Shown: piece after piece, positions 43,763-51,788 of the stretch | How positions within the stretch are numbered: the first letter of the stretch is position 1 | How the letters are laid out: each line of letters opens with the position of its first letter | DNA from: Zymobacter sp047495495 | GTDB taxonomy: Bacteria > Pseudomonadota > Gammaproteobacteria > Pseudomonadales > Halomonadaceae | DNA: 64,000 bases | Reading direction: 5' to 3' | NCBI RefSeq assembly: GCF_047495495.1 | Contig: NZ_CP179930.1 | Coordinates: 992,001 to 1,056,000 of the forward strand | The notes under the pieces: generated by a model | Database searches by the model: none | Told to the model about the DNA's origin: nothing | What the model saw: only the letters and a program-made list of their open reading frames with translations | Position numbers and translations under genes: made by a program

Positions 43763-44365
43763 TTAGTGCTCGTGTGTGGCGGTGTTTGCCGAGGCAGACG
43801 ATGGCAAGGGGGCTGATGGTTCGCCATTCGTAGGCAGAGCATCATCCTGAGGGCGCGTGCCGTCGGGCGTATCCGTACCCGGCAGGGTATGCAGATCGTC
43901 GAGCGCTTCCTTGCCATTAACGTTGTCGAATTGGCCGTGAGCCTCGCCGATGCGAACGGTAATCGGGCGGTCGCTGGTAATCAGATCGTACAGGTAGTCG
44001 GTGTCTTCGGCGCTATGCGGTCGGTAAAGGCGCGAATGACCCTCGCAGCGCGACTCTGCTGCCAGTGTCTTCTGATTGAGTTCCAGTGTGCCATCGGCTT
44101 GCCACGGTGACGTGTCGGCTTCGCTGCTGTGCAGACAGCGCTTGTCGTGTCGAAGTGCAATCACGGTTTCGGCGGGCGAGGAGGGGTCAAGCGATAGCGT
44201 GCGCATGTGCAGCACCATATCGGCATCCGTCGTCGCGGCAACGGCCATATAGTGCTGATCATCGACAGGGAACCAGTCTTCGTCAGCATATGAAGTGTCG
44301 GTGTCATCTGCGGCAGCATTGATCGACAGGATAAGCAGAACGATGGCCGCAAGACGATAGGTCAT
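43763..44365 (-). CDS. Secreted or periplasmic protein of unknown function
   Basis: 200 aa. Residues 1-20 look like a signal peptide (MTYRLAAIVLLILSINAAAD, cleavage about after AAA). The mature part is acidic, has two cysteines (KRCLHSS and SRCEGHS) about 32 residues apart, and ends in a Pro/Ser/Asp-rich tail with HEH. I do not recognise a family. GGAG lies 11 bp before the ATG; an in-frame ATG at 44386 is an alternative. It stands alone between mntP and a gene-free stretch. Base use is like its neighbours. Confidence 0.65.
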   Translation of the reverse strand: MTYRLAAIVLLILSINAAADDTDTSYADEDWFPVDDQHYMAVAATTDADMVLHMRTLSLDPSSPAETVIALRHDKRCLHSSEADTSPWQADGTLELNQKTLAAESRCEGHSRLYRPHSAEDTDYLYDLITSDRPITVRIGEAHGQFDNVNGKEALDDLHTLPGTDTPDGTRPQDDALPTNGEPSAPLPSSASANTATHEH

Positions 44366-45111
44366 CAGGGGGAGTGCTCCGTGCATTGCACAATAAGGTC
44401 CGTGTCTATGTCTTCTAGTCTGCTTGCTCTGCTTTCTCAAGCCATTCGAGAAAAAATAAAGCCGTCAGGCGCTCGACGGGCCCATTGCCTAGCGAGAAGG
44501 ATTGCGTGAGCAATGTGGAATAAGGCAATTGATAGGCACTCAGTAGAAATATATAGGGGCAGGCGCGCTGATTGCGCATTTTTGTGCGGATAATTGTAAT
44601 CGGGTGGCGTCGGTATCTTTTTTTATGTAACGAGTGTGTCTGGCGTGCATCATAATGGTAAGAATGAAGAGTGGCTATTGCTTTCAATGTGTTACTAGAG
44701 GCATAGCGCTTGACGAATGGGACTGCGCACCGGCGCTTTAAGCAATGCCTTTAAGAACAGGTGAGGAAACGGTCGAAACGGTCGATGTATAAGGTGTCCA
44801 TAAGAAACACGCGCTGAGCGATGAAGGGGGCACAAGCGTGGCATATATCAGCCTTATCCTTGAGTACCATGCGAATCATGTTCTTGAGGCGAGGCATGAA
44901 GGGGCGCATGGGGTGTGCCGCGCGGGTGTTATAAGGACGGTCACCTTGACGAGCCTTGATCGAGTGAGGTGGTTCAAGGTGCGCAGAAGTGCATGATCGG
45001 AAATCATATCAGCATGAAGTAAGCAGTTTCTGGCGGGGAAAGAAGAGAGATCACGCAGATGATCATCCTTTGCAGGGGGGAATGGCGCCGTACAAAGTGC
45101 CATCATCGATT

Positions 45112-45137
45112 AGGCCCTCATCCGAGGGCCTGTTCTT
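45112..45137 (+). terminator. Terminator-like hairpin without a known upstream gene
   Basis: AGGCCCTC-ATCC-GAGGGCCT stem-loop followed by GTTCTT on the plus strand. Confidence 0.65.
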
Positions 45138-45146
45138 ATTTATGTG

Positions 45147-45182
45147 AAGACCGCGGTGCGTTTGAGGCCGCGGTCTTTTTTT
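45147..45182 (+). terminator. Strong plus-strand terminator next to the uvrC end
   Basis: AAGACCGCGG and CCGCGGTCTT arms, 11 nt loop, then a run of T on the plus strand. On the minus strand the hairpin is followed by TTCACATAAA, so it serves uvrC poorly. It is the second of two in tandem. Confidence 0.75.
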
Positions 45183-45189
45183 GTGCGTC

Positions 45190-47049
45190 CTAACCATTGA
45201 GCGCTTGATAGATTGTGTCCGCCAGTGGGCGACTGATGCCGGGAACATTGGCAATATCGTCCAGACTCGCCTTGCGGATGCCTTGTAGCCCACCGAAGTA
45301 GCGCAGCAATGCCTGGCGGCGTTTGGGGCCGATGCCCGCGATACCTTCCAGCGACGATGTTCGGCGCTGCTTATCACGCTTGCGGCGGTGCCCCGTAATG
45401 GCGAAGCGGTGCGACTCATCGCGGATATGCTGTACCAAGTGCAGGGCAGGTTCGGTGCCTTCCAGTGTCACCGTCTGGTCGGTGGTCTCCAAGAACAGGG
45501 TTTCCAGCCCGGGCTTGCGCGTTGTGCCCTTTGCCACCCCAAGCAACGTCATACGATCGGATATCGCCAGCTCTTCAAGCACGTCGCGGGCCATATTGAG
45601 CTGTCCTTTACCGCCATCCACGATCAACACGTCGGGAAACGTCTGGTCTTCATCGCGCAAACGAGTATAGCGGCGCGTTAGGGCCTGGCGCATAGCGGCA
45701 TAGTCGTCACCGGGTGCCACACCGTTGATGTTGAAGCGGCGATATTCGGATGTATTGGGTCCCATGTCACTGTCGAACACTACGCAAGAGGCGACGGTGG
45801 CTTCACCGTGGCTGTGGCTTATATCAAAGCACTCCAGCCGCTTGGGCGTTTCCGCTAATCCCAGGGCTTCGCGCAGCGCAATGAAGCGCTGCCGGATCTG
45901 TTTCTGGTTCGACAACATTGATGCCAGATGCTGCTCGGCATTGGTTTGGGCCAAGCGTACCCACTGCGCACGATGCCCGCGCACTTGACTGGTCACACGA
46001 ATGTGCCGCTCGGCATAGTGCGAAAGCGCTTCTTCAATGAGGGCTTGATCTTCCAGTGTCACGTTGACCAGCACCTCGGTAGGCACGCGCTGTTCTAGCC
46101 CTAAATAGTACTGACTGATGAACTCGCCCATCAGGGCTTCGCTCGGCAGATCCAGTCCATTATCCGGAGTGAAGTGGCGCGTACCGAGCACGCGCCCGTC
46201 ACGAATGCTCAGCAGCGTAATGCAGAGCCCACCGGGTTGCTCGATATAGGCGAATACGTCAGCGTTGCCGTGCTGCATATCGACAGACTGGTGGCTCTGC
46301 AGGCTGCGCAGTTGCTGTATTTGGTCGCGGATAAAGGCCGCCTTTTCGAAGGCCAGTGATGACGCGGCGGCTTCCATCTCATGGCTGAGGCGTATGGCAA
46401 CCTGTTCGCTGCGGCCTTCAAGGCATTGTGTTGCGTGTTCGAGCTGTTGCTGATAGTCGTGCTCGTTAATGTGGCCCACGCAAGGTGCCGTACAGCGGTT
46501 GATCTGGTACTGCAGGCATGGTCGTTCGCGATGGGAGAATTCGCTATCTTCGCAGTTGCGGATGCGGAAGATTTTCTGCATAAGCTGAAGCGTGTCGCGC
46601 ACAGCAACCGAGCTAGGGTAGGGGCCATAATAGCGTCCGTCGTTGCGGGGTCGCCGAACGCGGCGCATCTCTAGCTTGGGAAATGCATGTCGAGTGTTTG
46701 CGAAGACATAGGGGTAGGACTTGTCGTCGCGCATTAGAATATTGTAGGGCGGGCGCTCTTTCTTAATCAGCGTCTGTTCAAGCAGCAGTGCTTCGGTTTC
46801 GGTGTGAGTCACCGTTACCTGGATGTCGGCGATATGGGACACCAGTGCGCGCGTCTTAGTGTTGAGGCCCGTGCTGCGAAAATAGCTCGACAGGCGCGCC
46901 TTCAAGCGGCGTGCCTTGCCTACATAGAGAATGTCGCCCTTGGCATCATACATACGGTAGACGCCAGGTGCTTCTGAGACGCTGCGCAGAAAGGCGCGCG
47001 CGTCGAAACGAGTGTTCGTCGAGTCGTTTGTAGACACACGAGGTACCAT
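45190..47049 (-). CDS. uvrC: Excinuclease ABC subunit C
   Basis: Dual-incision nuclease of nucleotide excision repair, 619 aa. The N-terminal GIY-YIG domain reads GVYRMYDAKGDILYVGKARRLKARL (in part) from about residue 29. A cysteine cluster follows (NCEDSEFSHRERPCLQYQINRC begins near 160). The UVR helix pair lies near 215-245, the RNase H-like C-terminal nuclease has ECFDISHSHG and DVLIVDGGKGQL, and two HhH motifs close the protein (IAGIGPKRRQALL, IANVPGISRPLA). The start is set at ATG 47049; the frame is open to 47151. In enteric bacteria uvrC is joined to pgsA; here the two are about 11 kb apart and on opposite strands. Confidence 0.96.
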   Translation of the reverse strand: MVPRVSTNDSTNTRFDARAFLRSVSEAPGVYRMYDAKGDILYVGKARRLKARLSSYFRSTGLNTKTRALVSHIADIQVTVTHTETEALLLEQTLIKKERPPYNILMRDDKSYPYVFANTRHAFPKLEMRRVRRPRNDGRYYGPYPSSVAVRDTLQLMQKIFRIRNCEDSEFSHRERPCLQYQINRCTAPCVGHINEHDYQQQLEHATQCLEGRSEQVAIRLSHEMEAAASSLAFEKAAFIRDQIQQLRSLQSHQSVDMQHGNADVFAYIEQPGGLCITLLSIRDGRVLGTRHFTPDNGLDLPSEALMGEFISQYYLGLEQRVPTEVLVNVTLEDQALIEEALSHYAERHIRVTSQVRGHRAQWVRLAQTNAEQHLASMLSNQKQIRQRFIALREALGLAETPKRLECFDISHSHGEATVASCVVFDSDMGPNTSEYRRFNINGVAPGDDYAAMRQALTRRYTRLRDEDQTFPDVLIVDGGKGQLNMARDVLEELAISDRMTLLGVAKGTTRKPGLETLFLETTDQTVTLEGTEPALHLVQHIRDESHRFAITGHRRKRDKQRRTSSLEGIAGIGPKRRQALLRYFGGLQGIRKASLDDIANVPGISRPLADTIYQALNG

Positions 47050-47224
47050 GAATGCGGAGCCGGTCGAAAATCGTTCGAACGGTTCAAGGTCGAATAGAAA
47101 TAGAGGCGCTAAGGCAAAAACGGGAGGCGAGATCGTTGCGGCCATCGGCATTGATCACACACGCCTTGATATCGTCCCACAATGGGGGCATTCCGTGAAC
47201 AGTGCAAGGTGATAAGGGAAAGTG

Positions 47225-47253
47225 TTGACTTTCATCTTACATCTCAATAGAAT
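47225..47253 (+). promoter_or_regulatory. Promoter of tRNA-Ala
   Basis: TTGACT, 17 bp spacer, TAGAAT, then GCGCAGCGT. The 15-mer TAGAATGCGCAGCGT recurs exactly in front of the tRNA-Val pair, and the GC-rich discriminator fits stringent control. Confidence 0.8.
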
Positions 47254-47267
47254 GCGCAGCGTGGTCT

Positions 47268-47343
47268 GGGGCCTTAGCTCAGTTGGTAGAGCGCAACGCT
47301 GGCAGCGTTGAGGTCATCGGTTCGAACCCGTTAGGCTCCACCA
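47268..47343 (+). tRNA. tRNA-Ala (anticodon GGC)
   Basis: 76 nt with CCA encoded. Acceptor arms GGGGCCT and AGGCTCC pair with one G-U; anticodon loop CTGGCAG; T-loop GTTCGAACC. Confidence 0.97.
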
Positions 47344-47356
47344 GATCTTCTACTTT

Positions 47357-47397
47357 GAATTCCGCTACCCATCTTGGTAGACGGAATTTTTTTGTAT
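47357..47397 (+). terminator. tRNA-Ala terminator
   Basis: GAATTCCG-CTACC and GGTAG-A-CGGAATT arms with one bulged A around a short loop, followed by seven T, 14 bp after the tRNA. Confidence 0.85.
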
Positions 47398-47468
47398 CTG
47401 CAGTTTCTCTCCTTTTTTCCCTGCCTCATGATTTTCTTATTGTCGAATGGCACGGTCGCTTGTTCTCT

Positions 47469-47501
47469 TTACCTTACCCCTTACCCCTTACCCCTTACCC
47501 C
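47469..47501. repeat. Short heptanucleotide array (TTACCCC)4
   Basis: A partial TTACC unit followed by four perfect TTACCCC copies. On the minus strand this gives four GGGG runs separated by TAA, a textbook four-quartet G-quadruplex pattern. It lies about 125 bp after tRNA-Ala and 210 bp before grxD. The remainder of 47398-47714 shows no gene. Confidence 0.95.
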
Positions 47502-47714
47502 TTTCGAGTGTTCTATCTACGCTATAGCATGATCTTCTCGAACGCTGCCGCTTTCCGGTGCAGTAGTCGTGTCCGTTATAGCCAAACCTGATGGGCATCA
47601 TGAAGTGCGTTCATGGCCTGTGCGCTGGTATGAGTAGGGGAGGCATGCGTACAATAGTGGTAAGTCGTGCAGCGATGCACATCGATTCCCGTTCACGAAC
47701 AGAGGACCGATCTC

Positions 47715-48056
47715 ATGAGCGAGACGCTCGATACCATCAAACAGCAAATCAACGACAACACGATCTTGCTGTACATGAAAGGCACGCCGCAGTTCCCGCA
47801 GTGCGGTTTCTCTGCTCAGGCGGTTCAGGCGCTGATTAACTGTGGCGAGCGCTTTGCTTTCGTCAACATTCTGGAAAATCCGGATATCCGTGCTGAACTG
47901 CCGAAATACGCCAACTGGCCGACGTTCCCACAGCTGTGGGTCAACGGCGAGCTGATCGGTGGCTGCGATATCATCGTTGAAATGTACCAGAGCGGTGAGC
48001 TGGCAACGTTGCTGAAGGAAGCGGCAGCCAACGATGACGCTGAGAAAGATGCCTAA
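47715..48056 (+). CDS. grxD: Monothiol glutaredoxin, Grx4 type
   Basis: CGFS-type glutaredoxin that binds a [2Fe-2S] cluster and delivers Fe-S clusters, 113 aa. The active site CGFSAQAVQAL is near residue 30, preceded by LLYMKGTPQFPQ. WPTFPQLWVNGELIGGCDI near residue 73 forms the glutathione-binding part with the cis-Pro. GAGGA lies 9 bp before the ATG at 47715. It is followed by a strong terminator and convergent to rnt. Confidence 0.97.
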   Translation: MSETLDTIKQQINDNTILLYMKGTPQFPQCGFSAQAVQALINCGERFAFVNILENPDIRAELPKYANWPTFPQLWVNGELIGGCDIIVEMYQSGELATLLKEAAANDDAEKDA

Positions 48057-48080
48057 GCGTATCTGTCGTACATAGTGACA

Positions 48081-48113
48081 AAAAAAGCCGCTCGATGATG
48101 AGCGGCTTTTTTT
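48081..48113. terminator. Terminator between grxD and rnt
   Basis: AAAAAAGCCGCTC-GATGAT-GAGCGGCTTTTTTT: long stem with A- and T-runs on both sides, suited to stop both converging genes. Confidence 0.9.
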
Positions 48114-48168
48114 GTGGGGAACGTACGTCTGACGAGCAATTCGCAACAGTGCTGTAGCGGGTATCCGC

Positions 48169-48849
48169 TCAGTAGAGGTCGTCGTCGTGGGCGTCGATGC
48201 CCTGTTCGCGGCAGGCAAGGTTCCAGCCGCCCAGATCGCGGTAACGGTTGACCATGGCGCAGAAAAGGTCAGCCGTACGTTCTGTGTCGTAGCAGGCCGC
48301 GTGCGCCTGTTCATTATCGAACGCGATTCCCGCCGCTTCGCACGCTTTCGCCAGTACGGTCTGGCCGTATACGAAACCGCCGAGTGTGGCCGTGTCGAAG
48401 CTGGAAAACGGGTGGAACGGATTACGCTTGATACCGCTACGCGCGATGGCGGCGTTCAGAAACTGATGGTCGAAGGCCGAGTTGTGGCCGACAAGAATGG
48501 CGCGGCTGCAGCCGTGGGACTTGATGGCCTTGCGCACCATGCCGAACAGTTCACTCAGTGCCTTTTCTTCCGTGATGGCAGCGCTCTGGCGCAGTGCGCT
48601 GTCCAAGCGTATGCCGGTAAAGGCCAAGGCCGATTCCGACACGTTGGCGCCTTCGAACGGGGTGATATGTGCGCTGTACGTGGTGTCTGGCAGCAGCTGT
48701 CCCGTGGCGTCCATGGTGATCAGTGTTGCACCAATTTCCAGCAGGGCATCGGTCGATGGGTTGAAGCCGCCCGTTTCAACGTCAATCACGACGGGAAGAT
48801 AGCCGCGAAAGCGCTGGCTCATCTGGCGGGCCACATTGGCATCGGTCAT
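48169..48849 (-). CDS. rnt: Ribonuclease T
   Basis: 3'-5' exonuclease (DEDDh) that matures tRNA and rRNA 3' ends, 226 aa. Exo I is VIDVETGGF near residue 21 with Asp and Glu, Exo II is LVGHNSAFDHQF near 117, and Exo III is HAACYDTERTADLF near 185 with the catalytic His and Asp. The ATG at 48849 has AAGGGA seven bases upstream; the frame begins at 48876 without such a site. It lies tail to tail with grxD, a grouping also found in pseudomonads. Confidence 0.95.
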   Translation of the reverse strand: MTDANVARQMSQRFRGYLPVVIDVETGGFNPSTDALLEIGATLITMDATGQLLPDTTYSAHITPFEGANVSESALAFTGIRLDSALRQSAAITEEKALSELFGMVRKAIKSHGCSRAILVGHNSAFDHQFLNAAIARSGIKRNPFHPFSSFDTATLGGFVYGQTVLAKACEAAGIAFDNEQAHAACYDTERTADLFCAMVNRYRDLGGWNLACREQGIDAHDDDLY

Positions 48850-49091
48850 GCAGGTATCCCTTGCATCAGAGGTCATCCGCGGATGGCCTTCATGAGTAAG
48901 AAAGACATGCCTTTAAGAGGCAAGTGGCCGCGATTGTATCAGATTGGGTGTGATTCGTCCTCGGTGGTGTACGATAGGTCATACATGACGATATACTGCG
49001 GTATCAGCAATTTCATATGCATAGTGCGGATATGACCGCCTATGGCGTACGCTGGCTGTACCACGATCAGTACAAACAAAAGGAGATGAGC

Positions 49092-50312
49092 ATGTCCGAC
49101 GTGAAGAAGGTGGTGCTAGCCTACTCGGGTGGGCTGGATACTTCCGTGATCGCCAAATGGCTTCAGGAAACCTACAACTGTGAAGTCGTGACGTTCACGG
49201 CCGATCTGGGTCAAGGTGAAGAAGTCGAACCGGCACGAGAAAAGGCACGTCAGCTGGGCATCAAGGAAATCTACATCGAAGATCTGCGCGAAACCTTCGT
49301 GCGTGACTATGTATTCCCGATGTTCCGTGCCAACACCATCTATGAAGGCGAGTACCTGCTGGGTACTTCCATCGCACGTCCGCTCATCGCTCGACGATTG
49401 GTTGAAATCGCCAATGAAACTGGTGCCGATGCCATCGCACACGGTGCTACCGGTAAAGGTAACGACCAAGTGCGTTTCGAGCTGGGCGCTTATGCGCTCA
49501 AGCCGGGCATCAAGGTCATCGCGCCGTGGCGTGAATGGGATCTGAACTCCCGCGAAAAACTGATGGCCTACTGTGAAGAGCACAACATCCCAGTAGACTA
49601 CGCTAAGAACAAGAAAAAATCCCCGTACTCGATGGATGCCAACCTGCTGCACATCTCCTATGAAGGCGGCATGCTGGAAGATCCGTGGGCCGAAGCGGAA
49701 GACGACATGTGGCGTTGGAGTGTCAGCCCCGAGCAGGCTCCGGACGCTCCGACCTACCTCGAAATCACCTATCGCAACGGTGATCCGGTTGCACTGGACG
49801 GCAAGGAGCTGGCACCGCACGAGCTGCTGGCCGAACTGAACCGTCTGGGTGGCGAAAACGGTATCGGTCGTCTGGATATCGTTGAGAACCGCTATGTAGG
49901 CATGAAATCCCGTGGGTGCTACGAAACTCCGGGGGGCACCATCATGCTGAAAGCGCACCGCGCTATCGAATCCATCACGCTGGACCGCGAAGCGGCTCAC
50001 CTGAAGGATGGTCTGATGCCGAAGTACGCAGAAATCGTGTACAACGGTTACTGGTGGTCTCCGGAACGCCACATGCTGCAGGCCGCCATCGACGAAACAC
50101 AGAGCGTCGTCAACGGTGTGGTTCGCGTTAAGCTGTACAAAGGCAGCGTAACGGTTGTCGGCCGTAAGTCCGATGACTCCCTGTTTGATGCCTCTATCGC
50201 AACGTTTGAAGATGACGCGGGTGCATACGATCAGAAAGATGCTCATGGGTTCATTCGCTTGAACTCACTGCGTCTGCGTATCGCTGCTTCTAAAGGTCGT
50301 CACGAAGTCTGA
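49092..50312 (+). CDS. argG: Argininosuccinate synthase
   Basis: Joins citrulline and aspartate in arginine synthesis, 406 aa, type I enzyme length. The ATP pyrophosphatase P-loop is LAYSGGLDTSVI near residue 8. Further signatures are GATGKGNDQVRFE near 116 and GRLDIVENRYVGMKSRGCYETPGG (in part) near 258. The ATG at 49092 is 6 bp from AGGAG, better than the ATG at 49086 which touches it. Monocistronic with its own terminator. Confidence 0.98.
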   Translation: MSDVKKVVLAYSGGLDTSVIAKWLQETYNCEVVTFTADLGQGEEVEPAREKARQLGIKEIYIEDLRETFVRDYVFPMFRANTIYEGEYLLGTSIARPLIARRLVEIANETGADAIAHGATGKGNDQVRFELGAYALKPGIKVIAPWREWDLNSREKLMAYCEEHNIPVDYAKNKKKSPYSMDANLLHISYEGGMLEDPWAEAEDDMWRWSVSPEQAPDAPTYLEITYRNGDPVALDGKELAPHELLAELNRLGGENGIGRLDIVENRYVGMKSRGCYETPGGTIMLKAHRAIESITLDREAAHLKDGLMPKYAEIVYNGYWWSPERHMLQAAIDETQSVVNGVVRVKLYKGSVTVVGRKSDDSLFDASIATFEDDAGAYDQKDAHGFIRLNSLRLRIAASKGRHEV

Positions 50313-50330
50313 TCTTTAGGTAGATGCGTG

Positions 50331-50367
50331 AAAAATCGGCGCCTCATGTGGGCGCCGATTTTTTTAT
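50331..50367 (+). terminator. argG terminator
   Basis: AAAAATCGGCGCC and GGCGCCGATTTTTTT arms around a short loop, 18 bp after the argG stop. Confidence 0.92.
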
Positions 50368-50557
50368 GGAGAACTTACGGTGGTGGTCTTGCCGTGCTGG
50401 CTGCATATTTGATCGCCTTTTCGGGATGATCGCTATGCCAGCATTCCTGAATGAGTGTGCTCTATGCTTGAGTTAGGCCGTATAAGGGATTGCGCGCGGT
50501 GAAAAATGCACACAGTATCGTGGCAATGACTTGTCATGCCTATAGGAGGGAAGCGCT

Positions 50558-50851
50558 ATGTTGAAGTGGTTGAAACGCATTCTGGGCGGGACGGAATCGG
50601 CCGCGGGAAGCAAGAAACCGCAGGAAGCTGAGCCGCTGCGCTATCAGGGATGCGATATCGTGGCTGCTCCCGTTGAACAGAATGGTCAGTATCGCATCAG
50701 CGGTACCATTCGACAGCCGCCTGAGGAAGATGGTGATCTGTCGATTCCTTTTGATCGTGCAGACACCTTTCCTGATCGTGAAACGGCAATACGCATGACG
50801 CAGCTCAAGGCGCGTCAGTTTATCGACGAACAGGAAACGCCTCTGTTCTAA
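50558..50851 (+). CDS. HlyU-family protein
   Basis: 97 aa protein resembling the HlyU family (small regulators named after the Vibrio haemolysin activator of that name). The family pattern is visible: RYQGCDIVAAPVEQNGQYRISGTI, read in parts from about residue 27, then an FDRADTF segment and KARQFIDEQ near the C-terminus. AGGAGGG lies about 8 bp before the ATG. No toxin gene is near and no DNA-binding helix-turn-helix is evident, so a regulatory role is uncertain. Confidence 0.75.
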   Translation: MLKWLKRILGGTESAAGSKKPQEAEPLRYQGCDIVAAPVEQNGQYRISGTIRQPPEEDGDLSIPFDRADTFPDRETAIRMTQLKARQFIDEQETPLF

Positions 50852-50883
50852 ATAAATGTATTGCGTAGATGAAGATGAAATAG

Positions 50884-50916
50884 AAAAGGGACGCTAGCGT
50901 CCCTTTTGCTTTTTTC
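50884..50916 (+). terminator. Terminator after the HlyU-family gene
   Basis: AAAAGGGACGCT directly followed by its complement AGCGTCCCTTTT, then GCTTTTTT, 33 bp past the stop. Confidence 0.82.
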
Positions 50917-51061
50917 TATGGGGCGCTATTTGGTGCACCGCAAAGACGAGAATGAAAGGCTGCGGTCATACGCTACTGCTGGGGGCTCATAACTGCGTAA
51001 GGCTATCAGCGTATATGAACGAATGGCGGTTCTGTTCAGCGTGAGCTTGTATGCATGGCGG

Positions 51062-51709
51062 TCAAGCCGTAGCGGGCTCGGTTTTGTCCTTGAATTCGCA
51101 CAGGTCTTCAATGATGCAGCTGCCACAGCGAGGCTTGCGGGCCACGCAGGTATAGCGACCGTGCAGTATAAGCCAGTGATGCGCATCCAGCTTGAACTCA
51201 TCTGGTACGACCTTCAGCAGTTTCTGCTCCACTTCATTGACGTTCTTGCCCGGTGCCAGCCCAGTGCGGTTGGAGACGCGAAAGATATGCGTATCAACAG
51301 CAATGGTGGGTTCGCCGAATGCGGTATTGAGGATCACGTTGGCTGTCTTGCGTCCTACGCCCGGCAACGCTTCGAGTGCCACGCGCGAACGGGGCACCTC
51401 ACCTTGGTGGTGCTCAAGCAGTTGCTCGCAGAGCGCGACGATATGCTTGGCCTTGTTATTGTAGAGGCCGAGCGTGCGGATGTGCTCCTTGATGCCGTCC
51501 AGTCCAAGCACCAGCATGGTCTGCGGTGTGTTGGCTGCCGCAAACAGCGTGCGCGTGGCTTTGTTGACGCCGACATCCGTGGACTGTGCCGACAGCAGGA
51601 CAGCAATCAACAGCTCAAAAGGATCGTCGTTCCACACCAGCTCTGTCGTGGGGCGCGGGTTGGCATCCCGCAAACGAACGAATATCTCGTGGCGTGTGGC
51701 CTTGTTCAT
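51062..51709 (-). CDS. nth: Endonuclease III
   Basis: DNA glycosylase/AP-lyase removing oxidised pyrimidines, 215 aa. The HhH motif is LEALPGVGRKTANVIL near residue 112 with the catalytic Lys, the catalytic Asp is in AVDTHIFRV near 138, and the [4Fe-4S] loop is CVARKPRCGSCIIEDLC (C-x6-C-x2-C-x5-C) near residue 188. Start ATG 51709; the longer frame to 51817 runs into rnfB and lacks family resemblance. It lies 79 bp after rnfB in a metG-rnfB-nth run. Confidence 0.97.
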   Translation of the reverse strand: MNKATRHEIFVRLRDANPRPTTELVWNDDPFELLIAVLLSAQSTDVGVNKATRTLFAAANTPQTMLVLGLDGIKEHIRTLGLYNNKAKHIVALCEQLLEHHQGEVPRSRVALEALPGVGRKTANVILNTAFGEPTIAVDTHIFRVSNRTGLAPGKNVNEVEQKLLKVVPDEFKLDAHHWLILHGRYTCVARKPRCGSCIIEDLCEFKDKTEPATA

Positions 51710-51788
51710 AACGGCGGTCGCATAGTGAAAAGGTGTGATGGATTTGCGGTGCAGTATAGGGAAGCCTAATACCGTTCGCATACGTCGG

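Larger units (their letters stand above)
44366..45189. other. Gene-poor region ending in two plus-strand terminators
   Basis: About 820 bp without a convincing protein gene. A minus-strand frame of 52 codons (44751-44909) with a basic N-terminus and CHACAP motif has no ribosome site and no family. Two hairpins followed by T-rich DNA, listed separately, point to a plus-strand transcript that I cannot identify. Confidence 0.5.

Noticed and set aside
44751..44909. 52-codon minus-strand frame with CHACAP motif
   Set aside because: No ribosome site or family, and its ATG is inside a longer frame without a start; left as a note in the gap.
49116..50246. 376-codon minus-strand frame within argG
   Set aside because: Antisense shadow of argG.
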